Position numbers and translations under genes: made by a program. From NCBI GenBank assembly GCA_014729315.1, contig WJKD01000045.1:1-28525 (forward strand): a stretch of 28,525 bases of DNA, written 5' to 3'. Of the stretch, positions 1 to 10,251 are shown one piece after another. The notes under the pieces were generated by a model. The model was not told where the DNA came from and ran no database searches. It saw only the letters and a list, made by a program, of their open reading frames with translations. The stretch comes from Promethearchaeota archaeon (GTDB taxonomy: Archaea; Asgardarchaeota; Lokiarchaeia; Sigynarchaeales; SOKP01). Position 1 is the stretch's first letter. Each line of letters starts with the position of its first letter.

Positions 1-40
1 ATTTGTTAGCTTATCTAATTAAAAATTCGAAAATATACAT

Positions 41-3000
41 ATGACACGAATAGGTAATTCCTTTAGAAATTTTCGTGATCGCATACGAGCTGCTGTAAGT
101 TTAAAACCACGAAATATTGTTTTCTTTGTTGCGCTCTTCTTAATTCTATTATTAGCACTTTTAGTTAGACTTAGTCCTATTCTTAGAGGTCCCACGTTAA
201 TTAAAGCATTCGATCCGTGGATTCAGTATTATAATGCGAAATACTTATCTGAACATACCGTTTACGAATATTTTCATTGGAGAGATACAAAAAGTTGGTA
301 TCCAGAAGGCACAGCAAGATATCATTTAAGACCAGGATTAACCTTTACCGTTGTTATTATTTATCTCGTGCTTAAAACTTTAGGATTTCCTATAACCATT
401 TACGAAGTATGTTATTATTTTCCTGCATTCATGGGTGCTATAACTGTTTACTCCATTTATTTATTGGGGAAAGAAATTCATAGTCGTGGGTGTGGGCTGT
501 TTGCAGCGTTCTTTCTAGCTCTAAATACTGGTCACATGCAGCGTACTATGGCAGGATTCTTTGATAACGAAACTATTGGAGTTTTTGCTACACTTATGTG
601 TTTCCTTTTCTTCCTTAAAGCCATCCGTACTGGAAAATTTACGCACTCTATTCTTGGAGGTGTGTTTTTAGGTTATCTTTCACTAAGCTGGGGTGGCTTT
701 CAATTTGTATTTTACATACTTCCCTTAATATGTGTGTTTATTATCTTATTAAATCAGTATAACGAAAATGTTCTCATTGCTTACATCGGAACGCAGGGTA
801 CTGGCATGCTCCTTTACTCGTTATATATAAATTTTACAGGTCAAGAATTATTTGAAAATTTGAGTTTTGGAGGACCCTTTTTGTTCTCATTTATATTACT
901 AGCTTTTCATTTTCTTTATAATAGTAGGATAAATCATCCCAGAACTTATACCATTACTATGAATACTATTAAATGGGGCTTAATTCCCGTAGTTTTAGTA
1001 ATCGCAATAATTATATGGGTAAATCCCCAATTAATACCTTTAGGTGTGGGTTCTAGAATAAATAGCGTTCTAAGTCCTTTAGTTAGAGATCAAATGCATA
1101 TTGTCGCATCTGTTGCAGAACACATGCCTAGTGCGTGGTCGATATTCTATTATAATACGCTTATTCCGCTATTACTTATACCTCTTGGTATTTTTTTCTG
1201 TTTTAAGCGGCTAAATTATGCTGATATTTTTCTCATGACATTTACGCTTATTCTATTCTATTTTACCGGAAGCATGATCAGAATTATATTGTTATTCGCA
1301 CCAGCAGCATCTTTAATGGGTGCCTACGGACTTATAAATGTATTAAAAATTTATGGTACGTTTGTAGGAGAACGAAAATTAAGTATGAGTAGAAAAAGGA
1401 AAAGACAACTTAAGAGGATAGTAGGAAATTCCGAAGTATTTTCTGTATATTTTCTCGTTGGAGTTTTATGTATGGCACAAATTTTTCACGCTTCAGACAT
1501 TTCAATTAATCAATTATCCTATAGTCAGATGGTTACCGGTGGACAATTTCACGATTGGGAGGAAAGCTTAGTATGGATGAAGAATAACCTACAAGGAACT
1601 GATGTCGTAGTCAGTTGGTGGGATTATGGATATTGGCTAACTCCTATAGGTAATGTTACTACCGTGAACGATAACGCCACGGTTGATTCTAAAAAGATAG
1701 GTCTCACAGGAATGGCGCTCATGCAAACGAATGAAATATATAGTGCAAAGGTATTTCGGGAACTCGAAGCAGATTATGTCTTAGTTTATTTTGGTTTTCT
1801 GCTCTCCGGTTTTGGTGGAGACGAGGGAAAGTGGCCGTGGATGTTGAGAATATGCAACGATCATTACGAAGCATACAAAGATATGGATTTAGAAGAAGAT
1901 AACTGGGCAGATAATGCTGTGTTCGACGAAAGCGAATACATTAACGAGACGAGCGGATTATACGAAGAAAAGTGGTTTCAATCACAATTAGTAAGATTAA
2001 TGTTCTACGGAGAACCTACCAGTCCTGGAGGTGTCAATCCAAACACCGATTATCTTGGCTGGTATTACGCCTCTCAAGTTTCAGGAAACCCTTCTCAAGG
2101 TATAAATGCCCGCGAAGATGACGAAGGAAATGATTGGAGTGACCATATTCCAGAAGATGGACAATATGATTTTAAGGTCTTTAAACCAGCGTATTTCTCA
2201 GAAAATGGCTTAGTTAAATTATACAAAATTGACTATACTGCATTAGATTCCAGCTTTGAAATTAAGGAGCCCAAAGTTTATGACGATCAATATGCTACAT
2301 TTAAGCTGGAGAATACGGGTATTAAAGATTTAGAAATTAAGACAGTTAGTATTAATAATGTCGAATATAATTATACAATGGGAGAATCCATAAGAAACAA
2401 CATTCTCTCCGAAAATGAACAAGATGTGGTATGGATTAATATGAATAATACCAATTTTGAATTATACGATAGCGTTGATATCTCTGTAACTGCTGAAGCT
2501 GATGCTTTAGAAGGAAGTAAATATACTTTTGAGGAAAGTACTGGAACTTTCTTTGTTTCTAAAGCTCCGACCGGGGAGATAGCTATTAATAGAGAAGGTA
2601 GCGTAGTCATGTCAGATGGAGAATCAACAAAAATACAATTAGAAATTGAGAATACGGGACAAAGTACAGTAAAAATTGATAAGTTTTATGTGAATGACGA
2701 AGACAATATACTCGAGGTTGATAGATACATAAGCGGGTCCTCAGTAATTGAGTCCGGTAATAAAATCAGCGTATTATTAGACGGTAATTTCTCAGAAGAT
2801 GACTCCATTGAATTTAAACCTTTGTCAGGTGTAAAGGGAAATATGATTGGTGTTGAAGCCGTTTTAGGAGAAAAAGACGAAACGATATTTTCTTTTAATA
2901 ATGAGGATTACAAGCTTTCTATATTAAGTCAAGAGAGAACATTTTCACCGGAATTAGATGCATTAGAAATTAATAACAATACTTATAAATACCATATTCC

Positions 3001-4009
3001 GTATAATTATGATAATATACAGACTTATGCATACGATAATGGTACAGTTAAGTTAAGAGTAAAAAATACTGGAGACACCGTTTTGGGCTTAGAATCTGTT
3101 TATATCGCAAAAGCAAGTTCGGTCAGATACGGAAATGTATTCAATTTAACCTCTTCAAACCTTTTAGATTCACAGAAATGGTCGACTGCAAATCAAAAGT
3201 ATACGCTTGACACAAACGAAGAGAATGTAATTAATATCGATGCGTCTCATCTGAGCTTGAAACCAAACGATGATGTTGTCTTAGCATTAACTGGAGGAGG
3301 ACTCGTCGAATCTGTTTGTGCTGATATCGGTATACTGAAAATTATTGATGATGAGACACAAATACGCCTAATAGAAAAAGTAGATAATCTTATAGCGTCG
3401 TATGTCCTAGCAGATGATACTGGTGAAATATTAGTTAAAAATATCGGAAATCAACCAATAACACTAACTGGAATTAAACTAAACGAAACAACACAAATTT
3501 CGATTCCGGGAGATACTGAGTTCGAAGTAGGCGATTCCACTTTAGATGTGCAAGAATGTGCGATAATATCATTTGAGGTTCCTTCGGGATTAGATTTAAA
3601 TGTATCTAATAGCCTTATAGTCAATGTAACGACAAATAATCCCACAGTCTATACGTACGATACAATCATCGTTATAGAAAACGCTCCCGATAGTCCTAAT
3701 TATTATAATATTGAAATTGACGAGACCAATACGGAAGCCGATGCCACCAATTTAAAAATCACAGTGGACAACCCGGGTGAAACCTCTGTTCAAGTGAATT
3801 CGGTTTATGTAAATAATACTTTCATTTCACTTGACAATTTTATCAATTCAGAATTCGATATTGACAGAGAAGAAAGCTTAGAATTGGAGATTGAATTATC
3901 TGTGCTTAATGGATTATTAGGTTTTTCCGTATCTCAAGGAGATTCCTTAAAAATATTAGTTCGTACCAAGAAAGGTGCAGAGGATATAGTTGATAATCAT
4001 ATAGTATAA
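41..4009 (+). CDS. aglB: Oligosaccharyltransferase AglB (STT3 family) with long C-terminal beta-repeat region
   Basis: Membrane enzyme that transfers a lipid-linked glycan to Asn in N-X-S/T sequons of exported proteins. About 13 hydrophobic segments fill residues 25-490. The first external loop has the metal/acceptor Asp (FDPW, D58), a second loop has the DNE motif (175-177), and the soluble part opens with the hallmark WWDYG (526-530), followed by a DxxK-like stretch (VDSKK, 549-552). Residues about 740-1322 are not needed for the STT3 fold. They hold at least five Ig/CARDB-like units, each with an N-T/P/I-G turn (757-760, 870-873, 1008-1011, 1133-1136, 1243-1246). The protein is 1322 aa, longer than most AglB (roughly 800-1000). 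It carries many sequons of its own (such as NET, NVT, NLT), so it may be self-glycosylated. The ATG at 41 precedes a basic N-terminus and the first TM helix; no Shine-Dalgarno is visible. Family call is firm; the repeat function is unknown. Confidence 0.93.
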   Translation: MTRIGNSFRNFRDRIRAAVSLKPRNIVFFVALFLILLLALLVRLSPILRGPTLIKAFDPWIQYYNAKYLSEHTVYEYFHWRDTKSWYPEGTARYHLRPGLTFTVVIIYLVLKTLGFPITIYEVCYYFPAFMGAITVYSIYLLGKEIHSRGCGLFAAFFLALNTGHMQRTMAGFFDNETIGVFATLMCFLFFLKAIRTGKFTHSILGGVFLGYLSLSWGGFQFVFYILPLICVFIILLNQYNENVLIAYIGTQGTGMLLYSLYINFTGQELFENLSFGGPFLFSFILLAFHFLYNSRINHPRTYTITMNTIKWGLIPVVLVIAIIIWVNPQLIPLGVGSRINSVLSPLVRDQMHIVASVAEHMPSAWSIFYYNTLIPLLLIPLGIFFCFKRLNYADIFLMTFTLILFYFTGSMIRIILLFAPAASLMGAYGLINVLKIYGTFVGERKLSMSRKRKRQLKRIVGNSEVFSVYFLVGVLCMAQIFHASDISINQLSYSQMVTGGQFHDWEESLVWMKNNLQGTDVVVSWWDYGYWLTPIGNVTTVNDNATVDSKKIGLTGMALMQTNEIYSAKVFRELEADYVLVYFGFLLSGFGGDEGKWPWMLRICNDHYEAYKDMDLEEDNWADNAVFDESEYINETSGLYEEKWFQSQLVRLMFYGEPTSPGGVNPNTDYLGWYYASQVSGNPSQGINAREDDEGNDWSDHIPEDGQYDFKVFKPAYFSENGLVKLYKIDYTALDSSFEIKEPKVYDDQYATFKLENTGIKDLEIKTVSINNVEYNYTMGESIRNNILSENEQDVVWINMNNTNFELYDSVDISVTAEADALEGSKYTFEESTGTFFVSKAPTGEIAINREGSVVMSDGESTKIQLEIENTGQSTVKIDKFYVNDEDNILEVDRYISGSSVIESGNKISVLLDGNFSEDDSIEFKPLSGVKGNMIGVEAVLGEKDETIFSFNNEDYKLSILSQERTFSPELDALEINNNTYKYHIPYNYDNIQTYAYDNGTVKLRVKNTGDTVLGLESVYIAKASSVRYGNVFNLTSSNLLDSQKWSTANQKYTLDTNEENVINIDASHLSLKPNDDVVLALTGGGLVESVCADIGILKIIDDETQIRLIEKVDNLIASYVLADDTGEILVKNIGNQPITLTGIKLNETTQISIPGDTEFEVGDSTLDVQECAIISFEVPSGLDLNVSNSLIVNVTTNNPTVYTYDTIIVIENAPDSPNYYNIEIDETNTEADATNLKITVDNPGETSVQVNSVYVNNTFISLDNFINSEFDIDREESLELEIELSVLNGLLGFSVSQGDSLKILVRTKKGAEDIVDNHIV

Positions 4010-4194
4010 TCATTTCTTTAGAAAGCCTAATTTAAATTTTTCTTATTACTTCTTTTGATATCAATTTTTTCCTACTTTAAAAACTTAAAATCTAATTTAG
4101 AGCTTGCTATAACCTCCGACAATATTTTTTTTTAAAATATAAATCGTAAAAAACTTAAGAATTAAATAATTGTAAATTAATGCTGTCCTTTAGC

Positions 4195-4202
4195 TATAAA
4201 AA
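4195..4202 (+). promoter_or_regulatory. Candidate TATA box of the uvrBA unit
   Basis: The octamer TATAAAAA lies about 52 bp before the uvrB ATG. That would place the start site about 26 bp further on and leave a short leader. It fits an archaeal TBP site, but the whole gap (4010-4253) is AT-rich, so chance matches are likely. Confidence 0.35.
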
Positions 4203-4253
4203 AGTGAATTATTTCGTATAATTATCAAAATTCTAACAATTTTTAGGAAATCT

Positions 4254-6260
4254 ATGAGCTCTAAATTTAAAATAGTATCTGAATTTGAACCTAAAGGGGA
4301 CCAACCTACTGCTATTGAGACCCTAGCGAAGAACATTAAAAATGGAAAAAAATTTCTTACTCTTCTTGGTGCTACTGGAACTGGTAAGACCTTTTCAATT
4401 GCTAATATAATCGAAGCTATCAATAAACCCACCTTAGTAATGGCTCCAAATAAGACCCTGGCTGCTCAGCTCTATAACGAATTAAAAGAACTATTTCCAA
4501 ATAACGCAGTTCATTATTTTGTGTCATATTACGATTATTATCAACCAGAAGCGTATATGCCCACATCAGGTATGTATATTGAGAAAGATTTTAGTGTTAA
4601 CGAAGAAATTGAGAAATTGCGTTTGGCTTCGGCGCATGCAGTTAGAACTAGAAAGGATGTAATTATTGTTGCTACAGTTTCATGCATTTACGGTATCGGA
4701 AATCCCGAGGAATGGTCAGCAGTATCATTGAATCTCGAAGTTGGTCAAACTATTGATCGATCAGATATTATTAAAGGATTAATAAAGATGAATTATGAGA
4801 GAAAAAGTGTCGAATTTAAACAAGGCATTGTGAGAGTCAAAGGAGATATTGTAGATATTTTTCCTGCGTATCTTGATACTGCTATACGAATCTCTCTTTT
4901 TGGCGATGAAATAGAATCTATACATGAAATTCATCCTATATCAAATAAAGTCTTAAAAAAATTACCGAATTGTCGAATATTTCCTGCTACCCACTTCATC
5001 ATCCCTGAAGCAAATAAAATCAGAGCTCTCGAATCAATCGCGGCCGAGCTTAATAAACAAATTCAACATTTTAAACAAGAAGGTAAATACGCAGAGGCTC
5101 AACGCATAGAAAGGAGAGTTAAATTTGACCTCGAGATGATGAGAGAAATGGGTTATTGTAAAGGAATAGAGAATTATTCAAGGCATTTAGATGGGAGACA
5201 ACCAGGAACACCACCTATGACCTTAATTGATTATTTTCCAGATGATTTTCTAATTGTGGTTGACGAATCTCACATAACTATTCCACAAATACATGGAATG
5301 ATAGGCGGCGATCGTTCTCGTAAGAAGAACCTGGTACAATTTGGATGGCGCTTGCCCAGTGCTTTTGATAATCGACCTTTAACTTTTGATGAATGGGAAA
5401 ATAAAATAAAAAACATAATATTTATGAGTGCGACTCCTGGTGATTACGAATTAAAGAAAAGCGGAGGAGTTTCAGCAGAACAAATTATTAGACCAACTGG
5501 TTTGGTTGATCCTACGATCGAGATAAGGCCTGCCAAAAATCAGATTGACGATTTGCTTGAAGAAATTCGAAAAGTTGTTGAGAGAAAAAATAGGGTTTTA
5601 ATAACCACTTTAACAAAACGGATGGCTGAAGATATTGCGGAATATTACGCTGATTTAGGTGTAAAAATTGCATACTTACATAGTGAAGTAGATACTGTGG
5701 AACGTTTTGAAATTTTACGACAACTAAGAGAAGGAACATACGATGTACTGGTAGGGATAAATTTACTTAGAGAAGGATTGGATTTACCTGAAGTGGAATT
5801 AGTAGCCATATTAGACGCAGATAAACTTGGATTTCTTCGAGATACGCGATCACTTATACAGACTATAGGTAGAGCTTCCAGAAATGTTATGGGAAGGGCG
5901 ATTCTCTATGGAGATAGAATATCACCTGCCATGAGAGCTGCAATAAGAGAAACAAATAGGAGAAGAGATAAACAAATTGCTTTTAACGAAGAAAATCACA
6001 TCACCCCTCAAACAATAAAGAAGAATATTTTAAAATCTTTATCGGAAGAACAAGAATTAAAAGAGAAAGAAGTTAGAAGGCTTAAGAAATCCGTCAAAAG
6101 AAAAATAATAGAATTAGAGGAGAAAGGAGATGTTGACATTATGGTACAATACTTAGAGAATAAAATGTATCTTGCAGCAAAAGAATTAAGATTTGAAGAT
6201 GCTGCTTATTTAAGGGATAAAATCCAAGATATCAAGCAAACTTATGAAATTAAAGCGTAG
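4254..6260 (+). CDS. uvrB: UvrABC excinuclease subunit B
   Basis: Damage-verifying helicase-like ATPase of nucleotide excision repair; it is loaded by UvrA and then recruits UvrC for incision. Walker A is GATGTGKT (39-46). The Tyr-rich beta-hairpin that clamps DNA is present (YYDYYQPEAY, 92-101). DESH (337-340) is the Walker B/motif II, SATPG (392-396) is motif III, and GRASRN is motif VI. The C-terminal UVR coiled-coil that contacts UvrA/UvrC is intact (about 628-664). The length of 668 aa is normal. UvrB is a bacterial family found patchily in archaea, so an old transfer from bacteria is likely. It sits 41 bp upstream of uvrA in the same direction, so co-transcription is expected. No uvrC is in the window. 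The start at ATG 4254 gives the usual family N-terminus (F-x-P-x-G-D-Q-P-x-A-I). Confidence 0.97.
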   Translation: MSSKFKIVSEFEPKGDQPTAIETLAKNIKNGKKFLTLLGATGTGKTFSIANIIEAINKPTLVMAPNKTLAAQLYNELKELFPNNAVHYFVSYYDYYQPEAYMPTSGMYIEKDFSVNEEIEKLRLASAHAVRTRKDVIIVATVSCIYGIGNPEEWSAVSLNLEVGQTIDRSDIIKGLIKMNYERKSVEFKQGIVRVKGDIVDIFPAYLDTAIRISLFGDEIESIHEIHPISNKVLKKLPNCRIFPATHFIIPEANKIRALESIAAELNKQIQHFKQEGKYAEAQRIERRVKFDLEMMREMGYCKGIENYSRHLDGRQPGTPPMTLIDYFPDDFLIVVDESHITIPQIHGMIGGDRSRKKNLVQFGWRLPSAFDNRPLTFDEWENKIKNIIFMSATPGDYELKKSGGVSAEQIIRPTGLVDPTIEIRPAKNQIDDLLEEIRKVVERKNRVLITTLTKRMAEDIAEYYADLGVKIAYLHSEVDTVERFEILRQLREGTYDVLVGINLLREGLDLPEVELVAILDADKLGFLRDTRSLIQTIGRASRNVMGRAILYGDRISPAMRAAIRETNRRRDKQIAFNEENHITPQTIKKNILKSLSEEQELKEKEVRRLKKSVKRKIIELEEKGDVDIMVQYLENKMYLAAKELRFEDAAYLRDKIQDIKQTYEIKA

Positions 6261-6301
6261 AATTAAATTTATTTCATTTACTGGAAAAAAATAAGCTAAT
6301 T

Positions 6302-9178
6302 ATGACTGAAAATTTAATTATTAAAGGAGCAAGACAAAATAATCTAAAAAATATTGATGTTATCATCCCCCGAAATAAGCTAGTTATTGTTACTGGCGTA
6401 AGCGGAAGCGGGAAATCAAGTTTGGCTATGGATACTCTATTCGCAGAAGGACAAAGAAGGTTCTTGGAATCCTTATCAAGCTATGCTAGACAATTTCTGG
6501 GAGAGATGGATAAACCCGATGTAGATTCTATAGAAGGTTTGTCGCCTGCCATTGCCATAGAACAAAAGGCTCTTTCAAAAAATCCAAGAAGTACAGTTGG
6601 AACCGTAACTGAAATCTATGATTATTATCGACTTTTATATGCGAACATAGGAGTTCCACATTGTCCTAAATGTGGGAAAGAAATAAAACCTCAAACTCCT
6701 CAGCAAATTATTGATCAAGTTTTAGATTCTCTTGACGAAGGACAAAAATTTATGGTCAAAGCTCCAGTAATAAGAGATCGAAAAGGCGAATACAAGGATT
6801 TACTTCAAGATCTCAAAAAGAAAGGATATCTTAGAGTTGAAGTAGACGGAATTCAATATACTCTCGACGAAGAAATTGAAATGGAAAAACATGTAAAGCA
6901 TAACATTAATGTTGTAGTCGATAGGCTCGTAATGAAAAAAAATATAAGAACAAGATTAGCCGATTCGGTTGAGACCTCACTTAATCTGTCTGATGGAATA
7001 TTAATTATTGAAATTATCGATAATGGGTTATTGACTTTTTCCGAACATTTTGCGTGTATCGATTGTGGAATTTCAATCCCCCCTTTGGATCACAAGATGT
7101 TTTCCTTCAACATTCCACACGGTAGTTGTAAATACTGCAACGGATTGGGAAGCGTATTAGAATTTGATCAATCCTTGATTTTCGGAGATGACTTGGAAGT
7201 TCCTATAGAAGAGAGTCAAATAAGAGATATACCTGGTTTTGGTACTTTAAACGGATATTCTTGGCAAATTCTGAAGCAAGTCTCTCAAAAATATGGATTC
7301 GACACTAAAAAGACACCTATAAAGTATATAGATCCAGATAAACTTGAAATTTTACTTTATGGCTCTGGAGATGAGGAAATAGAATTTCATTTACAGAGTG
7401 ATAAGTACGAAACCAAATATAAGAAATATAACAATAAATCTTCTTATAAATTTAGTAAGCCCTTTGAGGGAATTATCCCAATGCTTCATAGGAGATATAT
7501 GGAAACCAGCTCAGAACGAGGTCGAGAAATTTACGAAAGTTTTATGAATAAAATACATTGTCCTCAATGTAAAGGCCAGAGATTAAAACCCGAAAGTAGA
7601 GCAGTATCTATTAATGGGTTAAATATAGCTGAATTATCTAATCTTTCTGTTGCTGAGTCAATCAGATTTTTCGAAGGTTTAGCATTAGAAGATACGCAAC
7701 AAAAAATTGTTAAAGAAGTACTAAAAGAAATAAGAGAGAGGTTGTCTTTCTTAAATAATGTTGGATTGGATTATATACAATTGATAAGAAATTCAGACAC
7801 TTTATCAGTTGGCGAAGCAGAAAGAATTCGATTAGCTACTCAATTAGGTTCGAGTCTAGTTGGTGTTTTATATGTATTAGACGAACCCTCGGTGGGACTT
7901 CACGCTCGCGATATAGACCGCCTCATTAAAATGTTAAAAAAACTACGAGATTTAGGAAATACCGTCGTAGTTGTTGAGCATGACGATAAGATTATTAAAA
8001 ATGCTGATTATATAATTGACTTGGGTCCTTTAGCAGGTGAGCATGGAGGGGAAGTCGTAGCGCATGGTAATTTAGATGTAATCAAAAAATCTGATTCCAT
8101 TACTGCTAAATATTTGACGGGCAAGAAGAAAATTAAGATTCCTAAGGAAAGAAGAAATCATAAAAATTATTTCATTGAAATTGAAGGAGCGAGAGAAAAT
8201 AATTTAAAAAATATTAAAGTTGAAATTCCTTTAGGTGTATTTACATGCGTTACGGGAGTATCTGGTGCGGGTAAAACAAGTCTAATTATTGATTGCCTTT
8301 ATAAAGGCTTACATAATGTTGTAAATACAAGGAGTTCAAAAGTCGTTACTGGTGATTTCGACAAAATCCTGGGTTCCGAGCATATAGATAAGATTATTAA
8401 TATTGACCAATCTCCTATTGGTAGGACTCCTAGATCTGTACCCGCGACCTATACAAAGGCTTTCGATTATATAAGAGAGATCTTTGAGGCCTTACCAGAT
8501 GCAAGAGAACGAGGTTATAAAAAGGGAAGGTTTAGTTTTAATACTAAAGCGGGTAGATGTAAAAAATGTAAAGGAAGAGGTTATATTCTAAAAGAGATGT
8601 ATTTTCTTCCTGATGTTTATATCAGATGTGATTTATGTAACGGAAATCGTTATAACGATGAAACTTTGGATATTACATATCGTGGAAAAAATATTGCTGA
8701 AGTTTTAAACATGACTTTTGAGGGTGCGCTTAGTTTTTTTGATAGTTTTCCAAAACTTAAAAAGACTCTCAAAACTGTTGTAGATGTTGGACTGGGATAT
8801 CTGGAACTTGGTCAATCATCAACTACTTTAAGTGGAGGAGAATCTCAAAGATTAAAAATCGCTCGCGAATTAAGAAAAAAAAGTACCGGTAATACTCTTT
8901 ATATTTTAGACGAACCTACCACAGGATTAAGTGCTTACGATATCGAAATCTTATTAAAAGTATTACAAAGACTTGTTGATAAAGGGAACACAGTTATTAT
9001 TATAGAGCATAATATGGAAATAATAAAATCTGCCGATTATATTATTGATTTAGGTCCCGAGGGAGGCGAAAAAGGGGGAGATGTTGTTATTGTAGGTAAA
9101 CCCGAAGAAATTATTAAATATAAGGATTCTTACACCGGACAATTCCTAAAGGACTATTTAAATAGTGTGGAAAAATGA
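6302..9178 (+). CDS. uvrA: UvrABC excinuclease subunit A
   Basis: Twin-ABC ATPase that finds bulky DNA lesions and loads UvrB. First Walker A is at 32-39 (GVSGSGKS), second at 652-659 (GVSGAGKT). Zinc-binding Cys pairs are visible at C121/C124, C252/C255, C276/C279 and C420/C423. The second-half zinc module is C753/C756/C776/C779. The C-terminal ABC signature is a normal LSGGE (843-847) followed by LDEP (869-872). The N-terminal signature reads LSVGE (501-505) instead of LSGGE, followed by a normal VLDEP (525-529). The length of 958 aa is typical. It is probably translated from the uvrB transcript. An intact reading frame with every other motif suggests a working protein; the G503V change may slow ATP turnover at one composite site. 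Bacterial-type family, probably acquired together with uvrB. Confidence 0.96.
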   Translation: MTENLIIKGARQNNLKNIDVIIPRNKLVIVTGVSGSGKSSLAMDTLFAEGQRRFLESLSSYARQFLGEMDKPDVDSIEGLSPAIAIEQKALSKNPRSTVGTVTEIYDYYRLLYANIGVPHCPKCGKEIKPQTPQQIIDQVLDSLDEGQKFMVKAPVIRDRKGEYKDLLQDLKKKGYLRVEVDGIQYTLDEEIEMEKHVKHNINVVVDRLVMKKNIRTRLADSVETSLNLSDGILIIEIIDNGLLTFSEHFACIDCGISIPPLDHKMFSFNIPHGSCKYCNGLGSVLEFDQSLIFGDDLEVPIEESQIRDIPGFGTLNGYSWQILKQVSQKYGFDTKKTPIKYIDPDKLEILLYGSGDEEIEFHLQSDKYETKYKKYNNKSSYKFSKPFEGIIPMLHRRYMETSSERGREIYESFMNKIHCPQCKGQRLKPESRAVSINGLNIAELSNLSVAESIRFFEGLALEDTQQKIVKEVLKEIRERLSFLNNVGLDYIQLIRNSDTLSVGEAERIRLATQLGSSLVGVLYVLDEPSVGLHARDIDRLIKMLKKLRDLGNTVVVVEHDDKIIKNADYIIDLGPLAGEHGGEVVAHGNLDVIKKSDSITAKYLTGKKKIKIPKERRNHKNYFIEIEGARENNLKNIKVEIPLGVFTCVTGVSGAGKTSLIIDCLYKGLHNVVNTRSSKVVTGDFDKILGSEHIDKIINIDQSPIGRTPRSVPATYTKAFDYIREIFEALPDARERGYKKGRFSFNTKAGRCKKCKGRGYILKEMYFLPDVYIRCDLCNGNRYNDETLDITYRGKNIAEVLNMTFEGALSFFDSFPKLKKTLKTVVDVGLGYLELGQSSTTLSGGESQRLKIARELRKKSTGNTLYILDEPTTGLSAYDIEILLKVLQRLVDKGNTVIIIEHNMEIIKSADYIIDLGPEGGEKGGDVVIVGKPEEIIKYKDSYTGQFLKDYLNSVEK

Positions 9179-9201
9179 ATTTTTCTTAAATGATTCAATT
9201 T

Positions 9202-9915
9202 CTATATAAATAAATTTTTTAGCCAAGAAGGTAATATAAAGCCTCCATAACAAGCAAGTGAGCTAAAAATTAAGATTAAACGTGCAAAAATTAAAATTAA
9301 AATAGACAGATGGCTGAAAATTTCCAAGATCGCTCCCAATACTAAGGCGTAGAAGGCAATTAATAACAATTTTCCTTTTAAATTTATTTCCAAATTATCT
9401 GATTTGATGGATTCCCTGGAGAATAATGTTCCCGTAATTATTATGAGAATAAGCATAGAAAATTGATAAAAGGTTACAAACCATCCGTAAGTGGCGTCGA
9501 CGGGACCTGTGACTTCACCGAGAAAACTCATGTCAACAACAAGAAAATAAAGGAAAAAGATCTCAAATAAAGCGTTATAAATCCCGAACAATACAAGAAT
9601 TACCAATTGTTTATCTTTATACATCAGATCAGTGAAAGCTATCATCCAAATAAAAGAAGTTATGGGGAGTAAACCATTTCCGATGAGCATATATAAATGA
9701 TCGTTAATTCCATAACCCGTCAGTAATATTAAGATAACCGATAAAGAACTTGCGTACCAGATTGATACTAAACCAATCCAGGTCAGACCAACTAATAGAA
9801 AAGTCCTTTGTTTATGCTCGAAGTATCTTATCAATATTCTAATTCCCACCATTATGGAAATAGCCACAAATATGATGCTTAGAATGCCGTTTAATAATTC
9901 AATTGGTTCTAACAT
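9202..9915 (-). CDS. Seven-helix integral membrane protein, function unknown
   Basis: I do not recognise a named family. The 237-aa protein is almost entirely hydrophobic. About seven membrane helices can be drawn (roughly residues 8-30, 38-62, 73-97, 104-128, 143-163, 183-205 and 207-230), joined by short loops. The longest cytoplasm-like loop is basic and charged (about 165-183). The first helices are followed by a charged FEHKQR stretch, and the C-terminus ends in a P-S-W-L-K-N motif just after the last helix. No signal peptide, catalytic motif or cofactor site is visible. It faces uvrA end to end, with 23 bp between them, so it is a separate transcription unit. An AT-rich TATA-like tract (about 10000-10013) lies upstream on its strand. 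A sensor or transporter role would be guesswork. Confidence 0.75.
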   Translation of the reverse strand: MLEPIELLNGILSIIFVAISIMVGIRILIRYFEHKQRTFLLVGLTWIGLVSIWYASSLSVILILLTGYGINDHLYMLIGNGLLPITSFIWMIAFTDLMYKDKQLVILVLFGIYNALFEIFFLYFLVVDMSFLGEVTGPVDATYGWFVTFYQFSMLILIIITGTLFSRESIKSDNLEINLKGKLLLIAFYALVLGAILEIFSHLSILILIFARLILIFSSLACYGGFILPSWLKNLFI

Positions 9916-10126
9916 AATTAGATTCTCAAAATACTTTCTCTTAGTTATTATAAATAATTGTGATATTTCTATATCAAATTAGAGATCAATTAATTAATTT
10001 AATTTATATATATGACTACATCAAAATTTTTTATACTCTTTAATCATAATAAATTTCAAATTTGCAATGTAATGAAAGTAGAAAAAACGGAAATAGATTA
10101 AAAAGAGAATATATTAAAGGATTAAT

Positions 10127-10246
10127 TTAAAAATTCTTTTTCTTTAGGGTGGGGCTTTCTCCAAGTTCTTTTTTTTTTTTAAGTCCTTTTTTCTCTGTAT
10201 CCCCAACGAAAGTTTTTCCGTATAAAGAACACTCAACTTCTAACAT
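10127..10246 (-). CDS. Small basic protein (39 aa) with strong Shine-Dalgarno
   Basis: A 39-codon ORF running ATG to TAA on the minus strand. It begins M-L-E-V-E-C-S-L-Y-G-K-T-F and then turns very Lys-rich. The opening resembles the first half of a small zinc knuckle (C-x-x-C-G-K-x-F), but the second Cys is Tyr and no His/Cys partners follow, so zinc binding is unlikely. The main evidence that it is translated is the ribosome site: GAGGTGA lies 5 nt before the ATG, whereas most genes in this window have weak or no Shine-Dalgarno. An oligo-A run of 12 encodes four Lys codons and could promote slippage. Function unknown; it could be a small peptide, a leader or a decaying gene. Confidence 0.4.
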   Translation of the reverse strand: MLEVECSLYGKTFVGDTEKKGLKKKKELGESPTLKKKNF

Positions 10247-10251
10247 TTGCT

